Assembly: GCA_964617665.1 (NCBI GenBank)
Contig: CAZUAH010000252.1
Coordinates: 1 to 19,270, forward strand
From: JADHUC01 sp964617665
GTDB lineage: Bacteria; Planctomycetota; Planctomycetia; Pirellulales; Pirellulaceae
DNA length: 19,270 nt
Direction: 5' to 3'
Below the pieces are notes generated by a model. That model did not search any database and was not told the origin of the DNA. It saw only the letters and a list, made by a program, of their open reading frames with translations. The translations under genes were made by a program, and so were the position numbers. Below, piece after piece: positions 8,075 through 15,981 of the stretch (its first letter is position 1; each line of letters starts with the position of its first letter).

Positions 8075-9100
8075 ATGACACGAATTTCCTTCCTGCTAAG
8101 TCTTGTTGCAGCGTCCGCTTTCTCCGGTCTGGGATCCACTGCGGCGGAACGGCCCCGGATTTCTATTAGCCCAGCGCCTGCGGTGCAACCGAAAGGAGCT
8201 TCGTCGACTATGTCCGACTGGAACGAGGCTCAATACGTCTTCACCGGCAAGCTCGATAGCGTCCAGGCGGGCCCGGTGGGCCGTTCGTTGCCGCCTGTGT
8301 ACACGCACACTCTCGGATTCGAAGTCCAACGCGTACTGCGCGGTGACCTGAAGGCTGGCGCTCGATTGACGTGTTCCCATGTTGCGCGGCAGCACGATCG
8401 GCCTAGTTTCCCCGAAGGCAAAGTATGCCTGGTGGCCGCCTCGGTCACACGTGAAACGATGCGGGTAGCGCAAATCGAAGAGGCCAATCCACGAAGAATC
8501 GCGGCGGTCGAGATGGCGTGCTCGTTGCCTCTTGGCTGGCGGATCAAAGACGGCAAGGCTGTGTCACCCTGGGCCAAGCTGGGCAGTTCGGCGTGGCCGC
8601 AACAGCCTGGAGTCGCATACAAGCTGGAGTGTAGCAAGACGGGCCGTCCTGCATTGCTCGCGGGTGGGGGAGTGACGCTCAGCGTCGAGCCGGTACCGCC
8701 CCGCAAGAAGATCAAATGGACCAATCCCGACGGAGACGGTGAGTACAAGGTGACCGTCACGAACGCGACCGACAAACCGATTCGCGTGCCGGCCCTGCTG
8801 GCAGACGGCAAAAAGATCCTTTGGGAAGAGAGCTTGGTCATCCTTTGCCAAGACAGGGTCTACCCGTGTCCGGGGTCCAAGGGAGTGGCCAAGGCTGTCA
8901 AAACCGCCGAGTTACAGCCCGGCGAGAGCGTTTCGACGGTGGTTAACGCCCTGCGTCTGAACGGCCCCGAGTGGCCACGCGGCGGCTACCGCATCGAATT
9001 TCAATTCTGCTTGGGCGAATTGAGCGAGACCAAGTCGTTCTACTACATGTCACGTCATCACGATGGCCTGCGAGCCGCGGTATCCATCGGAGAATCCTAG
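8075..9100 (+). CDS. Secreted protein of unknown function
   Basis: This gene encodes 341 residues. ATG 8075 has GGAGG five bases upstream and is followed by a clear signal peptide (MTRISFLLSLVAASAFSGLG, cut near STAAE). I do not recognise the family. Two beta-rich parts can be seen. The first, just after the signal, includes AQYVFTGKLDSVQAG, then FEVQRVLRGDLKAG, and resembles the strand pattern of 'VFxGxVxxV...V.R.LKG' tissue-inhibitor-like/NTR modules; this is a weak resemblance. The second (last ~110 residues) has EYKVTVTNATDKPIRVPALL and LQPGESVSTVVNALRL, then GGYRIEFQFCLG, the pattern of an immunoglobulin-like sandwich. No catalytic motif is evident. It lies 42 bases before the arabinofuranosidase start and is probably in the same transcript. 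Confidence 0.8.
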   Translation: MTRISFLLSLVAASAFSGLGSTAAERPRISISPAPAVQPKGASSTMSDWNEAQYVFTGKLDSVQAGPVGRSLPPVYTHTLGFEVQRVLRGDLKAGARLTCSHVARQHDRPSFPEGKVCLVAASVTRETMRVAQIEEANPRRIAAVEMACSLPLGWRIKDGKAVSPWAKLGSSAWPQQPGVAYKLECSKTGRPALLAGGGVTLSVEPVPPRKKIKWTNPDGDGEYKVTVTNATDKPIRVPALLADGKKILWEESLVILCQDRVYPCPGSKGVAKAVKTAELQPGESVSTVVNALRLNGPEWPRGGYRIEFQFCLGELSETKSFYYMSRHHDGLRAAVSIGES

Positions 9101-9142
9101 TGATCCGCCATGGATGATGTGACGACAGAGGGAACAGCGAGA

Positions 9143-10813
9143 ATGAGAGTGCTCAATGCGTTGGCTTGGACCATCGCCATTATTGCGGTCGTCTCCGCCG
9201 TGCCGGTGCCAATCGGGGTGGCAGATGAACCGTTGGCGACGCCGATCCGCGTAAAGATCCACGACAGAGTTCTGCATTCGATCGACTCGCGGATTTTCGG
9301 GCAGTTCATGGAGCGCCCAAGTTGGGGTTCGGAGATCGGAGCAGAAGCGGCTGTGATGCCTGGCACGCATCAACTGCGACCTGAAGCCACACGTTTGATC
9401 CGCGACATGCAGATTCCTGTGGCACGATTCCCCGGAGGGACCGACGTCGATTACGTCGATTGGCTTGATATGATCGACAACGTTCCGGGCCGCGGTGCCG
9501 AACGACCAATCACAGTCGGTCACACCGGCAACCGCGTTACCAACTTCTTCGGGTATGACGAGTTCCTTCGGCTGTGCAATGAACTGAAGATCGAGTCGAT
9601 TCTGGTGGTCAACTTCCGCGACGGGTTGCTCGACAAGGACGGACCCGATCGGGCGGCGCAACACGCAGCGAGTTTGGCCGCCTACGCGAATTCCACGATC
9701 GATGCACAATTGCCTGGCGATCTGGGCATTTGGCCGAAGCTTCGTGCCAAGAATGGCCATCCGAAGCCGTACGGCGTTAAGTACTTCCAGATCGGCAACG
9801 AAACTTGGGCCTTTTGGCGCAAAGCAAGTCTGGAGCACTACATCGAAACGCTGGAAGCATACATCGACGCGATTCACGCGGTCGATCCAACGGTCCAGAT
9901 CATTGCCGACGGCCAACCTGTTGAACTAGCAACCGAAATCTACCGGAGATTGGGCGATAGGATCGATTACTTTGCAGTCCATCACTATCAACCGTGGCAA
10001 ATCCGCGAGGTGCAGCAGGCAAACCAGACGATCAACGCCAAAGATCTGTCTGCTGAAGACATTTGGTACGCCTGGGTGAGTGTGCCGCATTTCGATAAGG
10101 ACGGGCAGTCGATCTTGCCGAGGGTCGAGTTGGACTTGGCACGCAAGGCAAAATTCCGAGTCGCCATGACCGAGTGGAACTGGAACGGTTGGTGGGGCCA
10201 TCCGATCCGAGATCGCGTTGCGCTGAATTCGCTCTATGCCAAGGGAATCGGGGCCGCAGGCATTCTGCATGCGATCATGCGGCAAGGCGATGTCGTTCAG
10301 ATGGCTGCTCAGTCTATGTTGATCGGCGATGGCTGGGGCATCCACGCGATCTGTTGCGACCGCCATGGCCGATTCGATCCGTACATGGTGCCCAGCGGCC
10401 AGGTCACGATGCTGTACTGCAAGTACCACGGCGACCAGCGTTTGGCGATCGACGTGGAAGACATGCCGTATTTCGAGCAACCTTATCGCATGGCGGGAAT
10501 CCGCCCGGTTGAGCGTGTTGCGTATGTGGACATCCTGGCAACGCGGAACGAGAAAACTCTGTACCTACACGCGATCAATCGACACTTCCATCAGGCACTG
10601 TCCGTACGCATCGACGCTTCGGATCTCGAGCAGCAGCCGAAAGAAGAAGGCAGACTGCACATCCTTGAAGGTCGGCTGAACACCGCACCGGCCGCGGGCG
10701 AGTCGCTCGCACCGGGGCGAATCCGGACGGAATCGGTTGACATCCATGGCAATCGCTTCATCGTCCAATTACCCGCTCGATCAGTGACCGCTATCGAAGT
10801 CCCTTTTCAGTAA
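9143..10813 (+). CDS. Secreted GH51-like alpha-L-arabinofuranosidase
   Basis: This gene encodes 556 residues. ATG 9143 is preferred over the in-frame ATG at 9110 because AGAGGGA lies nine bases upstream and a signal peptide (1-28, cut near IGVADE) follows directly. Motifs of the clan GH-A arabinofuranosidases are present: the N-terminal S-R-I-F-G-Q-F-M-E, the barrel strand VARFPGGTDVDYVDW (93-107), the acid/base motif YFQIGNETW (E220) and the nucleophile motif AMTEWNWNGWWG (E344), followed by a C-terminal beta domain ending SVTAIEVPFQ. The enzyme should release terminal L-arabinofuranose from arabinan, arabinoxylan or arabinogalactan side chains. The family match is solid, but residues around the active site (e.g. 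the W-rich EWNWNGWWG) differ from common bacterial GH51 enzymes, so the exact specificity is open. The membrane protein starts 30 bases downstream. Confidence 0.88.
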   Translation: MRVLNALAWTIAIIAVVSAVPVPIGVADEPLATPIRVKIHDRVLHSIDSRIFGQFMERPSWGSEIGAEAAVMPGTHQLRPEATRLIRDMQIPVARFPGGTDVDYVDWLDMIDNVPGRGAERPITVGHTGNRVTNFFGYDEFLRLCNELKIESILVVNFRDGLLDKDGPDRAAQHAASLAAYANSTIDAQLPGDLGIWPKLRAKNGHPKPYGVKYFQIGNETWAFWRKASLEHYIETLEAYIDAIHAVDPTVQIIADGQPVELATEIYRRLGDRIDYFAVHHYQPWQIREVQQANQTINAKDLSAEDIWYAWVSVPHFDKDGQSILPRVELDLARKAKFRVAMTEWNWNGWWGHPIRDRVALNSLYAKGIGAAGILHAIMRQGDVVQMAAQSMLIGDGWGIHAICCDRHGRFDPYMVPSGQVTMLYCKYHGDQRLAIDVEDMPYFEQPYRMAGIRPVERVAYVDILATRNEKTLYLHAINRHFHQALSVRIDASDLEQQPKEEGRLHILEGRLNTAPAAGESLAPGRIRTESVDIHGNRFIVQLPARSVTAIEVPFQ

Positions 10814-10843
10814 CCAGCGGGCTCACGCAGAGGAACGCCACTC

Positions 10844-11419
10844 ATGTCGTCCGGCTCAAGCCATCGACGGGTGTTTCGCTTCAAGATCGCCGATCTCTTA
10901 CTCGTTATTGCGTGTATCGCAGTATCGATCAGCTTGTACATCTCGGCCAAGAGGTACATCGGCACACGAAATGCCTACCGCGGCTTGGGTAGTGAAATCA
11001 GGATTGTCGATGGCGTGCCCAACGCGGTCTGCATTCAAACCTACTGCCTGCGCGACGGGACGGTGTTGACCGAATCGCAAGTCACGCTGCTGAAGGTTGC
11101 TCTTGTAGTCGAAGCATCTGCTCTAGTCGCAATCGCCGTTTGGGTCTATCGACGCTTCTTTCGCCTGACGAAGCTGAGTATTCGCAGTGTATTGTTGTCG
11201 ATACTTGGCGTCACATTGCTGTACGTTCTCTACGTTTCCGTTCCGCTTGCCCCTATGGTTGCCTTGATCGGGTACTTCTCAGCCTGGTTGTTACCAAGCG
11301 CGAGCCTTGGATACGATCTATGCCGGTCACGCCGTGGGATCTTCATAGGCCTTCTGATCGGAGCGTCGCTGGCCGGTCTGCTTCTCTTGTGGCTGATGCA
11401 GCCGGTGGCGCGAGAGTAG
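10844..11419 (+). CDS. Small multi-span membrane protein, function unknown
   Basis: This gene encodes 191 residues from ATG 10844, with AGAGGA nine bases upstream. Five hydrophobic segments are predicted by eye at about 16-34, 84-102, 112-131, 134-152 and 166-185. The first helix is preceded by VFRFKIADLLLVIACIA, matching the 'RF.(I/L).DLLL..A' opening seen in many planctomycete inner-membrane proteins of unknown role. The loop between helices 1 and 2 (about 35-80) is hydrophilic, has two cysteines (C63, C68) and would sit on one side of the membrane. Nothing suggests a transporter family. Position between two glycoside hydrolase genes, 30 bases after the first, suggests co-transcription with the arabinofuranosidase. 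Confidence 0.75.
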   Translation: MSSGSSHRRVFRFKIADLLLVIACIAVSISLYISAKRYIGTRNAYRGLGSEIRIVDGVPNAVCIQTYCLRDGTVLTESQVTLLKVALVVEASALVAIAVWVYRRFFRLTKLSIRSVLLSILGVTLLYVLYVSVPLAPMVALIGYFSAWLLPSASLGYDLCRSRRGIFIGLLIGASLAGLLLLWLMQPVARE

Positions 11420-11437
11420 TACGTTGAATTGCACACG

Positions 11438-11466
11438 CGGTTCAACAATCTGTGATTGTTGAACCG
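11438..11466. terminator. Perfect 13-bp hairpin, possible terminator or attenuator
   Basis: Arms 11438-11450 and 11454-11466 are exact reverse complements with a three-base loop (TGT). The hairpin starts 18 bases after the stop of the membrane protein gene and ends 103 bases before the GH38 start. There is no T-run on either side, so it is not a canonical Rho-independent terminator; it could reduce read-through, protect the upstream mRNA end, or be a palindromic operator. Confidence 0.5.
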
Positions 11467-11569
11467 AGAGATGCTTGGCCCCATCGCGCGCGGCTGGTAC
11501 GCTAAACGTCGGCTACAAAATGTGGGTCGCAAGAATAGGAGTCCTTACTTCGCGCATGGAGATTGCACT

Positions 11570-14500
11570 ATGAGATGCCAATTCATATTCGTTCTGACAG
11601 CGGTGGTTTTGGGAAGCCTTCAATTCCACTTTGCATTGGCAGGAGATGCCGCAGTTCCGAAGCAGTTCACGCCACTAGTGGAAGTCCGGCCGAAGATCGT
11701 CGCCGGCAGCATTGCCTATCCGGGAGGCCGCTATGAAGCGACCAACTTGATCGACGGCAACGTCCGCACAGAATACTCGTCGGAAGCCAAGGGCACCGAG
11801 ACGTTCATCGTTTTCGACTTTGGCCAACCGGTGCCAATCGCCGGCTTGCGCCACGTTGATCGTAATGATCCGGCAACGGTGGCCAAATCGCGGCTCACAT
11901 TTGGCAATGCGGCCGACGTCAGAGACGCGTTGAAGACCATTGACGTTGCGCACGCCAACACACGCGGCGGCGTGACATGTATTGCGTTCCCGCCAGTCAC
12001 GGCACGCTATGCCCGCTGGCAGGTCACAGCCGTGGGGCCGCAGAGATACTCGACTGTTGGCGGTGCGGAGATCGCCTTCTTCGCGGCCGAGACTCCTGAG
12101 CCGTTCCCGAAACGGATCGACGTCAAATGCCGCGACGTCGAGGCAGTGCTTCGCAATGACGATGGACTGACTCAGCCGATCGAGGTGACGGTTTCCTACC
12201 CGTACGCCGAGCCTGCAGACGCGACGGTGCGTGTTGCGGATTCACCGGCAGTGCCAGTGAAGCTGAGCCTGGGTAGCCACAGCGTACCGGTGCCGCCAAT
12301 GCCGGCCGTCGAACGCGAGACGTCAATCGACGTAGTGGTTGAATTGGCTGGTCAGACAGTCAAGAAGACGCTCATGCTGCGCCCGGTCCGTCGTTGGGAA
12401 CTCTGGTTTTTGCCCCACTCGCACAACGACATCGGATACACACACGTGCAAACGGAAGTCGAACGCAAGCAGTGGCAATACCTGGATGATGCCGTGGCTT
12501 TGGCACGCCGTACCGCCAATTATCCGCCTGGTGCCCAGTTCAAGTGGAACGGCGAAGTGATGTGGGCAGTCGACAGCTATCTGAAACGGGCCACGCCCGA
12601 GAAGAAGGCCGAGTTCATCGACGCGGTGCGCCGCGGGTGGATTGGGCTGGACGCGCTGTACGGCAACGAATTGACTGCGCTATGCCACGATGAGGAGCTT
12701 TTCCGGCTGACCGACTGTGCACGACGAGTAGCCAAGCAATACGACTTGACGATCGACACGGCCATGATCAGCGATGTGCCAGGCTACACGTGGGGAATCG
12801 TTCCGGTTCTGGCGCATAGTGGCGTCAAGTACTTTTCGATCGGCCCGAACCACATTCATCGCATCGGTTACACGCTGGCCGATTGGGGCGACCGGCCGTT
12901 CTACTGGGTGTCGCCGTCCGGGCAAGAGAGGATTCTGTGCTGGATGGCAGGCCATGCCTACAGTTGGTTTCATCCGGGGCTAATGGGATCTGTCAAACAT
13001 GCCAAACCGAAAGCATTCTTTGAGTACCTGGACCAGTTGGCTGCGACCGATTACGCGTACGACATGGTACAAGTCCGCTACAGCATCGCCGGCGACAACG
13101 GCCCGCCCGACCCGGACCTGCCTGAATTCGTGAAAGAGTGGAACGAGAAGTACGCTTGGCCGAAAATGATCATCGCCACGACGGGCGAGTTGATGCGCGA
13201 ATTCGAGCACCGCTACGGCGACAAGTTGCCCGAGGCCCGCGGCGATTTCACGCCCTACTGGGAAGACGGAGCCGCCTCGTCCGCTCGCGAGACGGCCCTC
13301 GCACGCAACGCGTCTGACCGTCTGATCCAGGCCGAGGCCCTCTGGGCGATGCTTGACCCGATGGGCTACACGGATGCCGAATTCTACGCGGCTTGGCGCA
13401 ACGTGATTCTGTACAACGAGCATACTTGGGGCGCGCATTGCAGCATCAGCCAGCCCGATAGCCAATTCACGTTGGACCAGTGGAAGATCAAACAGAAATT
13501 CGCGGTCGACGCCGACCAGCAGTCCATAGAGTTGCTCGACACGGCAGCGAATCGCGAACGCAGCGACGTAGGAAGCGCAACCGCCGTCGATGTCTACAAC
13601 ACGTGTTCCTGGGCTCGCACTGATTTAGTGGTTGTGTCGGGCAAGTTGTCTGCGGCCGGAGACGTTGTGAAAACGAACGGTGGTGATACAGTTCCGTCAC
13701 AACGGCTTACGGACGGGCAATTGGCTTTTTTGGCTGCAGACGTTCCGCCATTCGGCGCAAAGAGATTCCTTCTGTCGGCAGGGACAGCGACAGCCAAAGG
13801 AAATGCGATGGCCGAAGGCTCGACGCTCGAGAACGGCAAGATACGTGTCCAGGTGGACGAGAAGACTGGTGCGATCGCTCAGTTCGTCTGCCAGGGCAAC
13901 GACATCAATCTCGCCGGCGATGGACTGAACACGTACTGGTACGTGGCCGGGCGCAATCCGAAGAATCCCAAGCCGAGCGGGCCCGCCAAGATCACCGTCG
14001 CCGAGCGGGGGCCGCTGGTCGCGTCGTTGGTAGTTGAATCTGACGCGCCAGGTTGCCGGAAACTGGTTCGCCATCTGCGCATGGTGGACGGAATCCCGGG
14101 AGTCCAAGTGACCAACGTCGTTGACAAGGCCCCGGTACGCAGTCCTGAGTCGGTCCACTTTGGCTTTGCGGCCAACGTTCCTGGTGGAGTCATGCGGATG
14201 GACATACCCTGGGCGGTCATCCGCCCTGAACGGGACCAGTTACCCGGAGCATGCAAGAACTACTTTACGGTAGGCCGTTGGGTGGACGTTTCGAACGACG
14301 ATATCGGGCTGACCTGTGCCACGGTAGATGCGCCGCTGGTCGAAGTCGGTTCGATCACTGTCGATGTGGCCAGTCCCTATCAGACCGATGCGTGGATTCG
14401 GCATTTGAAGCCCACGCAGACGTTCTACTCGTATGTGATGAACAACTACTGGGAGACGAACTACAAGGCCAGCCAAGAAGGGCCTACGATGTTCCGCTAT

Positions 14501-14863
14501 TCGCTGCGACCGCACGGGCCGTTTGATCCAACGGCTGCGGTTAAGTTCGGCATCGAGCAAAGCCGTCCGCTGGTGGTAGTGCCTGCCGATTCGCAGACGC
14601 CGGTGCTCCCGTCGATGCTGCGAGTGGAACCGGACGAGGTGATTGTCACATCGCTAAAGCCCAGCATGGATGGTCGAGCCATGATGGTACGGCTAATGAA
14701 TGTCGGCGACGTTCCGGCGCCAGCCCGAGTCATCTGGGCGGATCCACAGCCGGCCCGCACTATGCTCAGCAGTCCGTTCGAGGATCCTGGCGAGACCGTT
14801 GATGATCAAATTGAACTCCAGCCAAGAGGGATCGTCACGCTCCGCGCGGAGCTTGAGCGCTGA
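11570..14863 (+). CDS. Secreted GH38 alpha-mannosidase-like enzyme with N-terminal discoidin-like domain
   Basis: This gene encodes 1097 residues. ATG 11570 has GGAG eight bases upstream and starts a signal peptide (1-24, cut near FALAGDA); the in-frame sequence before it, back to 11456, overlaps a hairpin and looks non-coding. Residues of about 40-172 form a discoidin/F5/8C-like sandwich (ATNLIDGNVRTEYSS, then FIVFDFGQPVPIAGLRHV and the closing RYARWQVTAV), likely glycan-binding. The GH38 catalytic part begins at ELWFLPHSHNDIGYTH (277-292): H285 and D287 are the expected zinc ligands, ISDVPGYTWG (400-409) carries the likely nucleophile D402, and YNEHTWGAH (615-623) contains the conserved zinc histidine H618. 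The rest is beta-sandwich, as in the family. It should be a retaining alpha-mannosidase; other alpha-glycosidase specificity within GH38-like proteins cannot be excluded. It follows the arabinofuranosidase and membrane protein genes on the same strand. Confidence 0.87.
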   Translation: MRCQFIFVLTAVVLGSLQFHFALAGDAAVPKQFTPLVEVRPKIVAGSIAYPGGRYEATNLIDGNVRTEYSSEAKGTETFIVFDFGQPVPIAGLRHVDRNDPATVAKSRLTFGNAADVRDALKTIDVAHANTRGGVTCIAFPPVTARYARWQVTAVGPQRYSTVGGAEIAFFAAETPEPFPKRIDVKCRDVEAVLRNDDGLTQPIEVTVSYPYAEPADATVRVADSPAVPVKLSLGSHSVPVPPMPAVERETSIDVVVELAGQTVKKTLMLRPVRRWELWFLPHSHNDIGYTHVQTEVERKQWQYLDDAVALARRTANYPPGAQFKWNGEVMWAVDSYLKRATPEKKAEFIDAVRRGWIGLDALYGNELTALCHDEELFRLTDCARRVAKQYDLTIDTAMISDVPGYTWGIVPVLAHSGVKYFSIGPNHIHRIGYTLADWGDRPFYWVSPSGQERILCWMAGHAYSWFHPGLMGSVKHAKPKAFFEYLDQLAATDYAYDMVQVRYSIAGDNGPPDPDLPEFVKEWNEKYAWPKMIIATTGELMREFEHRYGDKLPEARGDFTPYWEDGAASSARETALARNASDRLIQAEALWAMLDPMGYTDAEFYAAWRNVILYNEHTWGAHCSISQPDSQFTLDQWKIKQKFAVDADQQSIELLDTAANRERSDVGSATAVDVYNTCSWARTDLVVVSGKLSAAGDVVKTNGGDTVPSQRLTDGQLAFLAADVPPFGAKRFLLSAGTATAKGNAMAEGSTLENGKIRVQVDEKTGAIAQFVCQGNDINLAGDGLNTYWYVAGRNPKNPKPSGPAKITVAERGPLVASLVVESDAPGCRKLVRHLRMVDGIPGVQVTNVVDKAPVRSPESVHFGFAANVPGGVMRMDIPWAVIRPERDQLPGACKNYFTVGRWVDVSNDDIGLTCATVDAPLVEVGSITVDVASPYQTDAWIRHLKPTQTFYSYVMNNYWETNYKASQEGPTMFRYSLRPHGPFDPTAAVKFGIEQSRPLVVVPADSQTPVLPSMLRVEPDEVIVTSLKPSMDGRAMMVRLMNVGDVPAPARVIWADPQPARTMLSSPFEDPGETVDDQIELQPRGIVTLRAELER

Positions 14864-14914
14864 GGAGCCTACACGACCGACTCTAGCGGATCGTCTATCG
14901 ATCAATGTCAGATT

Positions 14915-14983
14915 GGGTGGCCGGGGCTGGACTGAGCGTCAGCGAGGGAAGCCCCGGGGTTTCGGGCTTGCGCCCGGCCACCC
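14915..14983. repeat. GC-rich structured repeat between convergent genes
   Basis: The outer arms GGGTGGCCGGG (14915-14925) and CCCGGCCACCC (14973-14983) are exact reverse complements. A competing inner pair, CCGGGGCT (14921-14928) and AGCCCCGG (14950-14957), encloses ACTGAGCGTCAGCGAG. The element lies in the 159-base gap between the GH38 and ACT-domain genes, which converge. Its compact, imperfectly nested structure is that of a dispersed palindromic element or a bidirectional transcription stop; only one copy is visible here, so dispersal is inferred. Confidence 0.5.
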
Positions 14984-15022
14984 TGGCCTCAATCTACCTG
15001 ACGAATATCGATAGCCGTACCA

Positions 15023-15556
15023 CTAGCCCTGACTGGGGCGGACGTCGATGTCCACGCCTAGATCTTCGCCAATGTGATCGAGGTTTGCGTTCAGTTCCGG
15101 TAGTGGCAGCTCCGGTGGCACCTTGATCTGAGCGACCATATGGAACAGGGGAGTACCGCAGACCGGCGCACGGACCACTTCGGTATCCATCGTTTCAACG
15201 TTGATGCCCCGGCCGGCGAGATAGTGGGACACCGTGTGTACGATCCCCTCGTGGTCGGCTCCCTCGAGTCGCAATTCGTACAGGCCATGTTCACCTGACG
15301 ATTCTGGCTCAGCGGACTTGGTGAACTTGACGGCCACGGTCATTTCGTCGTCGGCCATTCCCCAGAGCGCAGCGGCCACGGCCTCGGCTTCCTCTTGCGG
15401 CACGCTGATCTTCACGATCCCCGCAAACTCGCCGCCCAGGTGCGCCATGCGACTCTCTTCCCAGTTAGCCGAATAGCCGGAAATCGCTTCCGTAACCCGA
15501 TCGACGATCCCAGGCTGATCCCGACAGGTGAGGGTGACCACCAGATAGGTCTTCAT
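15023..15556 (-). CDS. Double-ACT-domain regulator, glycine cleavage repressor (GcvR) type
   Basis: This gene encodes 177 residues from ATG 15554-15556, with GAGG eight bases upstream. Two ACT domains fill the protein: residues 4-80, opening YLVVTLTCRDQPGIVDRVTE, and 92-172, opening LYELRLEGADHEGIVHTVSH. The D/H-x-P/E-G-I-V signature at the ligand-binding turn is present in both. Tandem ACT proteins of this length match the GcvR family, which in Enterobacteria binds glycine and controls GcvA; in planctomycetes the partner and ligand are unknown, and no DNA-binding domain is present. It could equally be a general amino-acid sensor. It is transcribed alone and converges on the GH38 gene. Confidence 0.85.
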   Translation of the reverse strand: MKTYLVVTLTCRDQPGIVDRVTEAISGYSANWEESRMAHLGGEFAGIVKISVPQEEAEAVAAALWGMADDEMTVAVKFTKSAEPESSGEHGLYELRLEGADHEGIVHTVSHYLAGRGINVETMDTEVVRAPVCGTPLFHMVAQIKVPPELPLPELNANLDHIGEDLGVDIDVRPSQG

Positions 15557-15599
15557 ACGAAGGTCCTCGACTTGCTCAGTATTGACGCTCGTACAGGGC

Positions 15600-15628
15600 T
15601 TCCTACCAAAACCGCACAGGTCTGTAAA
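15600..15628 (-). promoter_or_regulatory. Possible promoter for the ACT-domain gene
   Basis: On the minus strand TTTACA (15628-15623) is followed by a 17-base spacer and TAGGAA (15605-15600) with an extended -10 TG. The -35 is five of six to consensus, the -10 only three of six. The start would fall near 15593, giving a 37-base leader. Confidence 0.25.
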
Positions 15629-15981
15629 GCGTCTTTCCCTGTATGAGTAGTCCGTATGCGAATGTATGGTGCCGCGTTTCCTCTTTCAGACGCAGGCTGC
15701 CTTTGTTGGAGTTGGATTTCGCTTTGCCTTCTTGTGCTGGAAACCTGACAGGGACAAGTAGAGTTATCGAGACATCCGTTGATGACGAATTGCGAATTCC
15801 TCGTCGATGGATTAGTGAAATCGAGAGTGGCAGAACGAGAGGTTGAACTTGGAGCGGGGAATCAAGGATCAACTGCCCCGCCTTCGACGGAAATGAACAA
15901 CTCTAGCCCGCTCCCGTCCTGGAAGTGAGATACCACGACATCGATTTCACTCGGTTTGGGACGGCGATACAGATCCGTGCA
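15606..15981. other. Intergenic stretch without a recognisable gene
   Basis: The gap from the ACT-domain start (15556) to the DUF3800 start (15982) is 425 bases. Apart from the possible ACT-gene promoter nothing firm is visible. Short open frames on both strands (15643-15846 plus, 15603-15872 minus) have no recognisable motif, no convincing ribosome site and odd residue content, and are not called. A 7-bp inverted pair TACAGGG/CCCTGTA (15592-15598, 15637-15643) is too weak to name. Confidence 0.5.

Noticed and set aside
9050..9916. Minus-strand open frame of 288 codons over the arabinofuranosidase gene
   Set aside because: Antisense shadow: the plus strand carries GH51 catalytic motifs and a signal peptide.
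11475..11503. TTGGCC-17-TACGCT as a separate promoter for the GH38-like gene
   Set aside because: Only three of six matches in each box; kept as a possibility only.
15592..15643. Inverted pair TACAGGG / CCCTGTA around 38 bases
   Set aside because: Only seven pairs with a long loop; expected by chance at this scale.
15603..15872. Small open frames on both strands in the gap before the DUF3800 gene
   Set aside because: No recognisable domain, no convincing ribosome site, and mutually overlapping frames on both strands.
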